A stretch of 64,000 bases of DNA, taken from contig DATGHL010000008.1 in NCBI GenBank assembly GCA_035308025.1, forward strand, positions 1 to 64,000. Reading direction: 5' to 3'. Shown in pieces: positions 32,670 to 41,572 of this stretch. Under the pieces are notes generated by a model. The model made no database searches. It saw only the letters and a list, made by a program, of their open reading frames with translations, and was not told the origin of the DNA. The number at the start of each line of letters is the position of its first letter. The stretch's first letter is position 1. Both the position numbers and the translations under genes were made by a program. The stretch is from Candidatus Binataceae bacterium. GTDB lineage: Bacteria; Desulfobacterota; Binatia; Binatales; Binataceae.

Positions 32670-34331
32670 ATGGCATACGATTTACTAATTCGCGATGGAA
32701 CTGTAATTGACGGCGCCGGAAAGCCGGCGTATCGCGCTGATGTCGGAATTCGCGCGGGCAAAATCGCCGCGATTGGCACGGCCACCGAGCGCGGCACCCA
32801 AGAGATCGATGCCGCCGGGCTGATTGTCAGCCCCGGCTTTATCGATCCGCATACCCATTATGACGGCCAGATTTGCTGGGACCCCACCGTCTCGGCGTCG
32901 TCGTGGCACGGCGTGACGACGGTGATGATGGGCAACTGCGGCGTCGGTCTGGCGCCCTGCCGGCCGGCCGATCGCGAGATCGCGACGTGGGATTTAGTCA
33001 ACGTCGAGGGTATCCCGTTCGACGTGCTCAAGCGCGGCGTGACCTGGGACTGGGAGAGTTTTCCCCAGTTCATGGACGCTGCTGCGGCGCGCGGCTCGGC
33101 GATAAATCTGGGTTTTCTCGCGCCGCTGACGCCCTTTCGCCACTACGTGATGGGTGAGGCCTCGATGGATCGCGCGGCGACCAGCGAGGAGACCGCCTCG
33201 ATCAGAACGCTGCTGAAAGAAGCGATTGCCGCGGGCGCCTTCGGCTTCACCACCAGCACGGCGCCGCAGCATATCGGCTACAAAGGGCGCCCGCTCGCCT
33301 GCCGCCAAGCCGATCGCGCGGAGCTCAAGGCCTATGCCGGCGTACTCAAGGAGTTGGGCAAGGGTACGATCGAACTTATCGCCAACCGGCGCGTCGACAT
33401 GATTGCGCCGGACGAGTGCGAGCTGCTCGACCTGCTGTTGGCCGAGAGCGGACGCCGCATCACCTGGCTGGTTTTGCGCAAGTTCATCCATCAGCCGGAA
33501 TCGTACAAGGAGCTGCTGCGCGCGGCCGCGGGTCAGATTGAGCGCGGCGCGATTCCGCAACTCGCGACGATGCCGCTGGTCACCGAGATGGGCCTCGCGC
33601 AGCCTTCGATCTCGTTCGCGCCCTACCCGTCGTGGAAGGGCGCCTTCAACGCCTCGCCCGAAGAGTTGCGCCGGCTCTACGGCAGCCGCGAGTTCCGTGA
33701 AGCCTTCCGCCAGGATCTGCGCGGCCCGGGGCTCTTCCACGGCCTGTGGGATCTGGTCACGGTCAACGTCGTCAAAAATCCCGCGATGCAGGACTTGTGG
33801 GGCAAGACCGTCGCGCAGATCGCGCTGGCACGCGGCAAGGACGGCCTCGACACCTTTTTCGACCTCGTGCTCGAAGACAACCTCGAAATGATCTACACGG
33901 TGATCCGGACCGAGGTGCCGACCGAGTTGCTCGGCGACGCGCGCGTGCTGATCGGCGAGTCCGACGGCGGCGCCCATGTCGATCAGTTCTGCACGGCGGG
34001 TTATTCGAGCGACATGATCGGCACCTGGGTCAGAGATAAGCAGATGCTCAGCCTTGAACGTGCGGTGCAGCGCATGACCTCGGAGGCGGCGGATTTCTTC
34101 GGCATCCGCGATCGCGGACGTCTGACGCCGGGCGCGGCGGCCGACGTGGTCGTGTTCGACTTCGATGAAATCGGCTGCCATCCGGCCGAGGCGGTCGCGG
34201 ATCTGCCGGGCGGCGGACGGCGGATGATCGTGAAGCCCCGCGGCATCGAGCATGTCGTCGTCAATGGGCGGGCAATCTATGAGGGCGACCGGTACACCGG
34301 AGCGACGCCGGGCAACGTCCTGCGTTCGTAG
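32670..34331 (+). CDS. Amidohydrolase of the N-acyl-D-amino-acid deacylase type
   Basis: 553 residues from ATG 32670, with AGCGGAGGA just upstream; the frame extends to 32595 without a ribosome-binding site. The N-terminal beta-sandwich MAYDLLIRDGTVIDGAGKPA leads to the TIM barrel with metal ligands in PGFIDPHTHYDG. Later GESDGGAHVDQFCTAGYSSD supplies the metal Asp region, and GAAADVVVFDFD is the usual C-terminal strand. Members hydrolyse amide bonds in D-acyl amino acids, hydantoins or related compounds. Two CoA-transferases follow 33 bp later, so it probably feeds a catabolic acid pathway. Confidence 0.82.
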   Translation: MAYDLLIRDGTVIDGAGKPAYRADVGIRAGKIAAIGTATERGTQEIDAAGLIVSPGFIDPHTHYDGQICWDPTVSASSWHGVTTVMMGNCGVGLAPCRPADREIATWDLVNVEGIPFDVLKRGVTWDWESFPQFMDAAAARGSAINLGFLAPLTPFRHYVMGEASMDRAATSEETASIRTLLKEAIAAGAFGFTTSTAPQHIGYKGRPLACRQADRAELKAYAGVLKELGKGTIELIANRRVDMIAPDECELLDLLLAESGRRITWLVLRKFIHQPESYKELLRAAAGQIERGAIPQLATMPLVTEMGLAQPSISFAPYPSWKGAFNASPEELRRLYGSREFREAFRQDLRGPGLFHGLWDLVTVNVVKNPAMQDLWGKTVAQIALARGKDGLDTFFDLVLEDNLEMIYTVIRTEVPTELLGDARVLIGESDGGAHVDQFCTAGYSSDMIGTWVRDKQMLSLERAVQRMTSEAADFFGIRDRGRLTPGAAADVVVFDFDEIGCHPAEAVADLPGGGRRMIVKPRGIEHVVVNGRAIYEGDRYTGATPGNVLRS

Positions 34332-34364
34332 CGCAGAGTGAGCTTGCAAAGAGGTCAAGGCGCA

Positions 34365-35630
34365 ATGGCAAAGACGGCAAGCGTTGGGCGGCGGCCGCTC
34401 GAAGGGATTCGCGTAATCGACCTGACCAAAATCGTCGCCGGGCCCAACTGCACGCGGATGCTCGCGACGATGGGCGCGGAGGTCATCCGCGTCGAATGGC
34501 ACGATAATCGCGCGCTCGATCTGTTGCGCATGGTGCGGCCCTACGCCCCCGACAGCGATCGCGAAAGCCTCAATCGCAGCGGCCTGTTCAACAATATCAA
34601 TCCCGGCAAATACGGCGTGACGCTCAACTTGAGCCTGCCGCAGGGCCGCGAACTGCTCAAGCGGCTCGTCGCCAAAGCCTCCGTGCTATGCGAGAACTAC
34701 AGCCCCGCGCAGATGGAGAGTTGGGAGCTGGACTATGCCGCGCTGCGGAAGATCAATCCGCAGTTGATCTATCTGCAGATCACCGGGATGGGCAAATCGG
34801 GCACCTACAACTCCTATCTCAGCGTCGGGCCGACAGCCCAGGCGCTCTCGGGCCTGACCCATATGTCGGGATTGCCCGAGCCGATGCCGCCGGCCGGATG
34901 GGGCTACTCGTATCTGGATCATTCGACCGGCTACTACGGCGCGATCCTAGTGATGGCCGCGCTGATGAAACGCCGGCGCACCGGCAACGGATGCTATATC
35001 GACGTCTCGCAGACAGAGGTCGGGATCATGACGTCGGGAACGGCGACCCTCGAAGCCCAACTGACCGGCGAGCATACGGGTCGTTACGGCAACCGCGCCC
35101 GGGGCTCCGCCTGGGCGCCGCACGGCGCCTATCGATGCCGCGGCGACGACGAGTGGATCGCGATCTCGGTCCAGAACGACACGCAGTGGAGCGCGCTCGT
35201 GGCCGCGATCGGCGCGCCGCAATGGACGCGGGATCCGCGCTTCGCGACGGGCGCGGGCCGCAAAGCCCATGAGGACGAGCTTGATCGAAGCCTTGCCGGC
35301 TCTACGCAGGATCAGGATCGTTACGATCTGATGGACCGCCTGCAGCTACGCAACGTGCCTGCCGCAGCAATTCAGACCGCCGCGGACCGCGTCGAGCGCG
35401 ATCCACAACTCAAATCGCGAGGCTATTTTGTACCGCTTCCGCACAGCGAAATCGGGACCTGGCCGATTGAAGGGTTTCCCGCCAAGTTCACCTCGATGCG
35501 CGTGGAAGTGGGCGGACTCCCAGAACGCGCGGCTCCGTCGATGGGCGAGGACAACGACTATGTCTATCGCGAGCTGCTCGGGCTAAAGCCCGATGAGATC
35601 GCCACGCTTAAAGAGGAGCTGGTGATTTGA
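34365..35630 (+). CDS. Class III CoA-transferase (CaiB/BaiF), catalytic-type subunit
   Basis: 421 residues from ATG 34365, with AAAGAGG upstream. Family marks: PLEGIRVIDLTKIVAGPNC, RMLATMGAEVIRVEW, NPGKYGVTLNLSLPQGRELL and SYLDHSTGYYGAILVMAAL, where Asp185 is at the position of the catalytic Asp that forms the acyl anhydride. These enzymes move CoA between carboxylic acids. Its stop overlaps the start of the next CoA-transferase, so the two are made together and may form a heterodimer like BbsEF. Confidence 0.85.
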   Translation: MAKTASVGRRPLEGIRVIDLTKIVAGPNCTRMLATMGAEVIRVEWHDNRALDLLRMVRPYAPDSDRESLNRSGLFNNINPGKYGVTLNLSLPQGRELLKRLVAKASVLCENYSPAQMESWELDYAALRKINPQLIYLQITGMGKSGTYNSYLSVGPTAQALSGLTHMSGLPEPMPPAGWGYSYLDHSTGYYGAILVMAALMKRRRTGNGCYIDVSQTEVGIMTSGTATLEAQLTGEHTGRYGNRARGSAWAPHGAYRCRGDDEWIAISVQNDTQWSALVAAIGAPQWTRDPRFATGAGRKAHEDELDRSLAGSTQDQDRYDLMDRLQLRNVPAAAIQTAADRVERDPQLKSRGYFVPLPHSEIGTWPIEGFPAKFTSMRVEVGGLPERAAPSMGEDNDYVYRELLGLKPDEIATLKEELVI

Positions 35631-36907
35631 ACCACGAAGCTCTGCTCGGCGCCGCCCTCGCGGGCACGACCGTGCTGGAATGCGGCGACGCGCGCGCCGA
35701 GTTCGGCGGGCTGTTGCTTGCTTCGATGGGCGCCGACGTCATCCGGCTCGAAGGGCCGCGCGGCTCGCACTCGCGCCATGTCGGCCCCTTCACTACACCC
35801 GAGCCTGACCCCGAGCACAGTCTCTGCTTCTCGCGCTACAACCTCGGCAAGCGCAGCGTCTGTCTCGATCGCGAAAGCCCCGAGGGCCGCGCAGCGTTCG
35901 AGCGCCTCGCGCGGCGCGCCGGTCTGATTCTCGATTCCGGCGAGGCGTCTGAGGTCGAATCCCGGCTTGGGTTGTATCGCGAGCTGCGTACTGCGAATCC
36001 GTCACTGATCGTCTGCACGCTCACGCCGTTTGGCCTCGACGGTCCGTGGCGTGACCTCAAGATGACCGATCTGACTCATCTCGCGCTCGGCGGTGTGATG
36101 ATGTCATGTGGATACGATCCTCGGCCTGACGGCGTTTACGACACGCCGCCGATCGCGCCCGCGATGTGGCAGGCCTACCACATCGCCTGCGAACACGCCG
36201 TGATCGCAATTCTGGCCGCGCTCAATTTCCGCGAGCTTACCGGCGCCGGGGATCTGATCGACGTCTCGATTCACGAGGCGGTCAGCATCTGCACGGAAGT
36301 TGCGATTCCGACTTACATCTACAACCAGGCGTTGGTGCGGCGGCAGACCGGACGCCACGCCGCCGAGGGGGTATCGCGGCCTTGGCTGCGAGCAACAAAG
36401 GACGGACGCTACGTCAAGGCCTTCATGTTCTGGAGTGCGCGGGAGCGGCGGGTGATCGCCGAAATGATGACGGAAGCCGGCCTTGAGCATGACCTCAATT
36501 CGGACGCCTATCGCGAGTTGGCCGAGCGCGCTCCAGCGGAAGCAGCCACGCACTTCAGCACGGCGATCGACCGCCTCTGCGCGGCTCTGACTGCCGAAGA
36601 GATTTTTCATCGCGCGCAAGCCAAGGGCCTGCTCTGGGCGAGCGTGCGCTACCCTGAGGAGAATCTTGACGACCCGCATTTCCAAGCGCGCGGCACCTTC
36701 CAGCCGATTACGCATCCGGAGTTAGGCCGCGACCTTCAATACCCGGTCTCAGTCGGCACCGACGGACACGATCGCGTGACCGGTTTTACTCGCGGAGCGC
36801 CACGCTTGGGCGAGCATACCGCAGCTGTACTGGCTGAAGCTGGTCTTAGTACAGCGGAGATCGATACTCTGATCAACGCGAACGTCGCATCGAGCCGAAA
36901 TCGTTAG
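35627..36907 (+). CDS. Class III CoA-transferase (CaiB/BaiF), partner subunit without obvious catalytic Asp
   Basis: 426 residues, TTG start overlapping the previous stop by 4 bp. The fold is as its neighbour: GTTVLECGDARAEFGGLLLA, MGADVIRLEGPRG, YNLGKRSVCLDRESPEGRAA. In the region where the first protein has YLDHSTG this one reads PIAPAMWQAYHIACEHAVIA, with no Asp. It is therefore probably a non-catalytic or half-site partner in a heteromer. The stop overlaps the convergent small gene by 4 bp. Confidence 0.82.
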   Translation: MNHEALLGAALAGTTVLECGDARAEFGGLLLASMGADVIRLEGPRGSHSRHVGPFTTPEPDPEHSLCFSRYNLGKRSVCLDRESPEGRAAFERLARRAGLILDSGEASEVESRLGLYRELRTANPSLIVCTLTPFGLDGPWRDLKMTDLTHLALGGVMMSCGYDPRPDGVYDTPPIAPAMWQAYHIACEHAVIAILAALNFRELTGAGDLIDVSIHEAVSICTEVAIPTYIYNQALVRRQTGRHAAEGVSRPWLRATKDGRYVKAFMFWSARERRVIAEMMTEAGLEHDLNSDAYRELAERAPAEAATHFSTAIDRLCAALTAEEIFHRAQAKGLLWASVRYPEENLDDPHFQARGTFQPITHPELGRDLQYPVSVGTDGHDRVTGFTRGAPRLGEHTAAVLAEAGLSTAEIDTLINANVASSRNR

Positions 36908-37128
36908 TTGAAAGAACAGTCGATTATCTGATTGATGCGCTGAATGTCCGGTTCCTGCATCGCCGGGCTGCGCATCTCTGTCGTTTTGTCGGTAGCAAAC
37001 AATCCCCGTTCGACCCCCGATTCGAACGTTGTCCACGCACCGAAAGCACCACCGAGCACAATTCCGACGGCGAATGCCGTTAATAGACCGCGTGGGCGAT
37101 TGGCGTCTCGATCATGTTTCCATGTCAT
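36904..37128 (-). CDS. Small single-helix membrane protein, unknown
   Basis: 74 residues from ATG 37128, chosen because GGGGGGAAG lies 5 bp upstream; an upstream in-frame start at 37146 is less likely. A basic N-terminus (MTWKHDRDANRPRG) and one glycine-rich transmembrane helix (LLTAFAVGIVLGGAFGAW) are followed by about 40 polar residues ending NQIIDCSF. No family is recognised. It is convergent with the CoA-transferase gene. Confidence 0.55.
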   Translation of the reverse strand: MTWKHDRDANRPRGLLTAFAVGIVLGGAFGAWTTFESGVERGLFATDKTTEMRSPAMQEPDIQRINQIIDCSFN

Positions 37129-37333
37129 AAAATCTTCCCCCCGCAATTGCTTAGACGGGAGCGATCGTCGTTCCGTTTACATCCTAAGAATTCCGTTTAC
37201 ACGAGTTCTGTCGATTTGAGTTCACTCTGGGATGCTAGTGCTAGCCACGTGAGACCGGCGAACCTGAAGATTCGCGCCCGCGGTTCCGAACGACTCATCT
37301 TTTTACTCAAAGTTGGTGTATATATGAGGAATA

Positions 37334-37837
37334 ATGCCCGTTCATGAGCATCACCGATACGCTGGCGGTCACGTTCATCTCAAGGTCGCGATTATCACAG
37401 CGAGCGACACGCGCACGCCTGCCGACGACGAGAGCGGCCAGATCATTCGTACCGCAGTCGAGGGCGCGGGGCATTCCGTGACGTTCTATGCAGTAATTCC
37501 GGATGATCCCGAGCGAATTCGCGCCGTTGCAATCGAGCATCTCTCGCGCGAAGACCTGCTGATCATTAATGGCGGGACAGGCATCGCGGCGCGCGACTCG
37601 ACCATCGAAGCGATTCGGCCGCTTCTCAACAAGGAGCTCGAGGGTTTCGGCGAACTCTTTCGGATGCTCTCCTATCAGGAGATCGGCGCGGCCGCGTTTC
37701 TCAGCCGCGCATTGGCCGGTACCGCGCATGGCCGGATCGTCGTGGTCTTACCCGGCTCTCCGGCAGCCTGCCGGCTCGCGATGGAGAAGTTGCTCATTCC
37801 TGAACTCGGCCACATGGCGCATTTGCTCAAGTTATAA
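37334..37837 (+). CDS. moaB: Molybdopterin adenylyltransferase-type protein (MoaB/Mog)
   Basis: 167 residues. LKVAIITASDTRTPADDESG, INGGTGIAARDSTIEAI and LPGSPAACRLAMEKLLIPEL are the three MoaB/Mog signatures; the Asp in the first and in RDST are conserved functional residues. The protein adenylates molybdopterin before molybdate insertion. It is followed 6 bp later by a MoaD-MoaE fusion, making a two-gene molybdenum cofactor operon. moaA, moaC and moeA are not in the window. Confidence 0.9.
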   Translation: MPVHEHHRYAGGHVHLKVAIITASDTRTPADDESGQIIRTAVEGAGHSVTFYAVIPDDPERIRAVAIEHLSREDLLIINGGTGIAARDSTIEAIRPLLNKELEGFGELFRMLSYQEIGAAAFLSRALAGTAHGRIVVVLPGSPAACRLAMEKLLIPELGHMAHLLKL

Positions 37838-37843
37838 CGCTCT

Positions 37844-38560
37844 ATGAACGTCCTGACGTTGAAACTGTTCGCGACGCTGCGCGAACGCGCGCGCGTGGCG
37901 GAATTGTCGCGCGAATTTCCCGACGGCACGACCGTCGGCGAGATCTGGAACCGGCTGTTGACCGAATTCCCGGCCCTCGGCGGTCATCAGGACGGCGTCG
38001 GCTACGCGGTCAACCACGAATACGTGCAGGCCGATTATCGCCCGCGCGATCGCGACGAAGTCGCCTTCATTCCACCGGTGAGCGGCGGCTCCGGCTCGTC
38101 CGTCAAGGCGCCGTGGCTGGGACCGATCGCGATTGGACCCGAGGTGATCGACGTTGCCGCACTGGAGCGTGCGGTCGCTGATCCCGCAGCCGGCGCGATC
38201 GTCACTTTCGCCGGGACTACACGAAATGACAACGTCGGGCGGCGCGTGCTGCGTCTCGACTACGAGGCCTACGAGCCGATGGCGCTGTCGGAGATGCGGA
38301 AGTTGGCGCTGGAGGCGGGTGAGCGCTGGAAGATCGTGCGCATCGCCATCGCGCATCGAATCGGGACGGTGGCGATCGGCGAGACGTCGGTTGCGATCGC
38401 GGTCGCGGCGGCGCATCGAGCCGAGGCGTTCGAGGCTTGCCGTTTCGCCATCGATCGGCTTAAAGAGATCGTCCCGATCTGGAAGAAAGAGTATTTCGAG
38501 GGCGGCGAGGTCTGGGTCGGCTGCCAGACCTCACATCCACCAGAACTCCATCAGCATTGA
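37844..38560 (+). CDS. MoaD-MoaE fusion, molybdopterin synthase
   Basis: 238 residues. Residues 1-82 are a ubiquitin-like MoaD ending FIPPVSGG (Gly81-Gly82), normally the free C-terminus that carries the thiocarboxylate sulphur. Here a short linker (SGSSVKAPWLG) joins it to MoaE (about 91-235) with GAIVTFAGTTR, AHRIGTVAIGETSVAIAV and IVPIWKKEYFEGG, including the active-site lysines. For sulphur transfer the fusion must be cut after Gly82, as reported for mycobacterial MoaX. Both domains look complete. Confidence 0.9.
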   Translation: MNVLTLKLFATLRERARVAELSREFPDGTTVGEIWNRLLTEFPALGGHQDGVGYAVNHEYVQADYRPRDRDEVAFIPPVSGGSGSSVKAPWLGPIAIGPEVIDVAALERAVADPAAGAIVTFAGTTRNDNVGRRVLRLDYEAYEPMALSEMRKLALEAGERWKIVRIAIAHRIGTVAIGETSVAIAVAAAHRAEAFEACRFAIDRLKEIVPIWKKEYFEGGEVWVGCQTSHPPELHQH

Positions 38561-38582
38561 CCGCCGCCTCATTTCCCGGCGT

Positions 38583-38642
38583 CTACGCTCCCAGCTCGTC
38601 GAGCAGGGCTTTAGCTTCGTTGAAGTAAAGCGTGTCGAAGCT
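38583..38642 (-). pseudogene. Fossil 3' end of a cyclase/TPR gene
   Basis: On the minus strand this reads SFDTLYFNEAKALLDELGA then TAG. The C-terminus of the cyclase/TPR protein at 14391-17678 is FDTLDLIEAKALLDEL, identical at 13 of 16 positions. Upstream the similarity stops at once and no long frame continues, so only the last 20 codons of a paralogue remain. The flanks to 38985 hold no other gene; a 65-codon minus frame (38831-39028) could be a tail of the next gene in another frame. Confidence 0.6.
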
Positions 38643-38985
38643 GCGTAAACGAATCGTCACGAAATCGCGTCTTTGTCGATCTGCATTCGGCCGCTGCGAT
38701 GCCGGAAGCGCTCAACCCGTAGTCCGCCAGCTCTCAAAAGATAGGCGCGGAGGTCGCGCGAAGCGCGGCCTGGCTGGAGGCTATGAGCGTTGCCTCGAAG
38801 GCCCTCCCTCGAAAGGATTTCGGACCAGACCTACGGAACGGAAAAGCCAAATCTGATCACGGGACGATAAGGATCGATCCGGAAATCTTGATTTAAGCGC
38901 TCAAGAACTCCTTGGCATCCTTGAAGCGGTCTTGTTGTCGCGTAGGTCTGCTCGACGTGGGCGATTCGCCACGGCGGTATCAGAA
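38643..38985. other. Intergenic stretch beside the fossil tail
   Basis: No supportable gene. The minus-strand frame 38831-39028 (PPWRIAHVEQTYATTRPLQG) looks protein-like and overlaps the end of the 462-residue gene in a different frame. It could be a frameshifted continuation, but this is not provable by eye. Confidence 0.35.
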
Positions 38986-40374
38986 TCAATGTGCGGCGGC
39001 TGGCGTAAGCAGTGCTTTTCGCGGCCATTGGCCTGATACCACACCGAGTTTATCCCCCGTCGGCGAGCGGACTTCATAGCCGAGCATATAGAGCATCACC
39101 GCGGCGGTTCGAATAGCATAGCCGCGCCAGATATTTTCCTCTGGTCCTATCCCTGCCTCCAACTTGTATTTCAACTCAGGGCTAGAGAACGCCTCCGGCA
39201 GCCCATCCTCCGGCGTGGCGTCAATGGAAAGCCATGAGATCATCAGCGGGCAGGGTACACTTCGGGTCCGATCTCTTGGAGGAAAAATCACGAGGGAAGG
39301 CGCAAGTGTATCATAGGTTCTGGAATATTCTGATGGGGCGACCTGAATGTCGCGGTCAAATGGATAATTCGCCGCTCGCATTGCAAGAATACATGCCCCT
39401 CTGGATACGCCAAGCCGGAAATTGGAATTATTGCCAACGGTAATTTCTTGCGGAGAAACTCTACGCAGGACTTTGATCGCATCCTCATTGAGTAGAACGC
39501 GCTTGTCACTCGCGACCAGGGCATTCTGCGGCGTATCGTCGCGAATCAAATTAGATATTTCGCGGAGGGACGCCATTGCGAATATCTCCGGAAGATAGGG
39601 AACTGGTTTGTATCGTGGCGTGATCCAATCATAGCCTCTGGTACGGAATGCTGATTTATATTTATTTAGCTCTTCCGCGTTAGAGAGCACGAAGGCTAAC
39701 CTAAACTCACTATTCACGTCGTTACACACGACCGGGGCTATTCCAATTGCCGATAGTGCTTCGCCACCAGTGTCTGACGCGTTAAACAGCGCGTATCCTC
39801 CTCCTGAAAACTCCTGGGAAATCACGGTCGTGCGGCCCTCTACGACAGCAAGTCCATCTGGGCCGTCTCCTTTTATGGGATTAAGAGGCCACCTAAGTGA
39901 GCATGAAGAAACGTCAGGGTCTGGAGTAGCATCGCAAGTGAACGAGATTTCGCCATTGCTACCATCTTTATGGCATTTTGTGGCGGCTATAATATCGCGG
40001 ATCTTAGACTCCAAATAATCTAGCCGCATCGGGCCTGCTAACCCGACTTGCGCAGCAAATTCGCGGAGGTCCGGTATATCCGTCCTCGCCGTGCTCGCCG
40101 GTGTCTCCGTCCCTGCCGTGTTCGAGGGGGTCGGGGTGGCCGTCGGGTGTTCCCTCGCAGTCTCCTCCACGTGCAACTCGAAGTCGAGTTCGCTCACATC
40201 GAAAATTGCTACAAGGGACACAGCGGACAGAAGCAACGCGATAGATAGTTTTCCTCGTTTGAAGGTAATATCGATTGAGTTTACTAAGGCTCCGCTGACG
40301 ACAACAACGAGCATCGCAATCAGTCCGAAGGCGCTGATAAGAAGCGCCACGACTGTCGTCACAGTTAGCTGCAT
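38986..40374 (-). CDS. Unknown membrane-anchored protein with extracytoplasmic domain
   Basis: 462 residues, not recognised. Two N-terminal transmembrane helices (about 4-29 and 43-62) are followed by a Thr/Pro/Ser-rich linker (HPTATPTPSNTAGTETPAST) and a large domain with four or more cysteines (CHKDGS, SFTCDA, SSCSLRW, APVVCND). The coding region is visibly more A/T-rich than its neighbours, suggesting transfer from another genome. It sits in a strip with a broken secreted gene, a fossil tail and a MITE-like element, so it is probably accessory. Confidence 0.6.
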   Translation of the reverse strand: MQLTVTTVVALLISAFGLIAMLVVVVSGALVNSIDITFKRGKLSIALLLSAVSLVAIFDVSELDFELHVEETAREHPTATPTPSNTAGTETPASTARTDIPDLREFAAQVGLAGPMRLDYLESKIRDIIAATKCHKDGSNGEISFTCDATPDPDVSSCSLRWPLNPIKGDGPDGLAVVEGRTTVISQEFSGGGYALFNASDTGGEALSAIGIAPVVCNDVNSEFRLAFVLSNAEELNKYKSAFRTRGYDWITPRYKPVPYLPEIFAMASLREISNLIRDDTPQNALVASDKRVLLNEDAIKVLRRVSPQEITVGNNSNFRLGVSRGACILAMRAANYPFDRDIQVAPSEYSRTYDTLAPSLVIFPPRDRTRSVPCPLMISWLSIDATPEDGLPEAFSSPELKYKLEAGIGPEENIWRGYAIRTAAVMLYMLGYEVRSPTGDKLGVVSGQWPRKALLTPAAAH

Positions 40375-40463
40375 TGTCCTACTCCTGTAGTTGTGCTGAT
40401 AATACCCGCGAGGCCGGGACGAGCAAACTCTTGGGCCGGTGTGTCAGCCGGCCCCGTCGAGCA

Positions 40464-41184
40464 TCATGTCCAACGCGCTCCCCCGCCGGCGACAAAGTTT
40501 GGGCCAAAGGGGCCAATCGAAGAATTTGTATTCAGCGATTGCGGGGTGCCGGAGTCGTTTGATTCTGAGGGCAGAACGGGCGGCGGCATGGGCCGTGGAT
40601 CGTCGGGTGGCGGCGGCGTATCAGTCGGCATCGGCGAGCCTGACATCTGCCGCTCTCGAGACTCTCGGATTTCCTGCATGAGCCGTACAACTGAGCGCAC
40701 CCTTCAAATGTGCGAAAATCACCATAGGGCTGGTGCTTGTACTGACCATCGGCAGCCTTCTGACACTCAGCTCGTTCGCGATCCCACCACTGCTGGTCAC
40801 TGCCCTCCTCCGGTGGTATGCTCTTCGGAAGACTGACGGTATATGACCGTCCGGACCTGGAGTGACCACCGCCGTCGGGGTGATGATGGGCCGTTGTTTC
40901 ACCGGAGAATAAAATGCGCCCTGCTTGGTGCACCAATCGGCAAAACCGCAGTCGCTTGAGTCCATCGGTGGGTTCGCCGCGCTCAAATCCGCGACCTCCT
41001 GGCAACGCTTGTGGTACTTCTCCCAAAGCTCGGCAGGCCAGCCGGAAGGCGCGGCCGTCGGCAACTTGATCGGCACGTGGATGGTGGGCGCGCCGCCCGG
41101 CGACGGTTCCTGCGCGCGCGCCAGAACGATCATCAAAAGCGCCATTCCGAGCAAAGATGCTGCCGCCAATATCCATCGCCGCAT
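40464..41184 (-). pseudogene. Secreted Cys-rich protein with internal duplication, two frameshifts
   Basis: Three minus-strand frames join. The first (41184 to about 40845) has signal peptide MRRWILAAASLLGMALLMIV then LWEKYHKRCQEVADLSAANP and CGFADWCTKQGAFY. The second (about 40855 to 40690) has QWWDRERAECQKAADGQYKH and FRTFEGCAQLY. The third (to 40464) has LMQEIRESRERQMSGSPMPT and a Pro-rich tail. The first two carry the same W-x8-CQ-x2-AD pattern, so an ancestral repeat was split by a frameshift near 40845 and a second near 40685. Function unknown. Assembly error is an alternative to a true pseudogene. Confidence 0.5.
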
Positions 41185-41352
41185 ATGGCCCTCGTCGCGC
41201 GTCTCCAGGATTGCCCTGCTCTCGCGTCGAACAAAGCACGCGCGCTCCGAAACCCGACGGCCAAAACGAAACTGGCGTTATCTTGGGCCGCCTCGACTGC
41301 TTTGCAAATCACTATCGCTTCTCAACAGCAACGGCATTTTGGCGACCACCAT

Positions 41353-41563
41353 CTAGTGTGCTGTCCCGTAAATAAGCTTGCGCAAGGAGAGCGCTCAGCG
41401 CGGGCAGCAGAAACCGGTACCGGCCTCGCTCGCCGGGCGCGCTATGCCGCGCCAATGCTCGCGAAGCTGCCCGAGATTCTTCGACTGCGTTCGCGTCGCT
41501 CACTTCGCTCAGAATGACAAAAGGGGCCTTCCCGTTGAAAGCTGCTTGCGGGACATGACACTA
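41353..41563 (+). repeat. MITE-like element, copy 2 (TAGTGTC termini)
   Basis: Left terminus TAGTGTGCTGTCCCGTAAAT; right terminus on the complement TAGTGTCATGTCCCGCAAGC. The ends are inverted repeats related to copy 1 at 9690-9797 (shared TAGTGTC-x-TGT-x2-CGTAAAT core). The 210-bp interior has no gene; its right part carries the phrase CTTCGCTCAGAATGACA, resembling dispersed extragenic repeats. It lies between the broken secreted gene and the polymerase gene and nearly touches the latter's stop (41573). Confidence 0.7.
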
Positions 41564-41572
41564 AGATCCGAT

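Noticed and set aside
32994..34502. 502-codon minus-strand frame opposite the amidohydrolase
   Set aside because: It mirrors a clear plus-strand gene with complete motifs; its protein has low-complexity Arg/Ala runs and no domain. Typical high-GC antisense shadow.
40532..41239. Separate 235-codon gene on the minus strand
   Set aside because: Only its middle part looks like protein, and that part continues the neighbouring frame with the same motif, so it was merged into one frameshifted gene.
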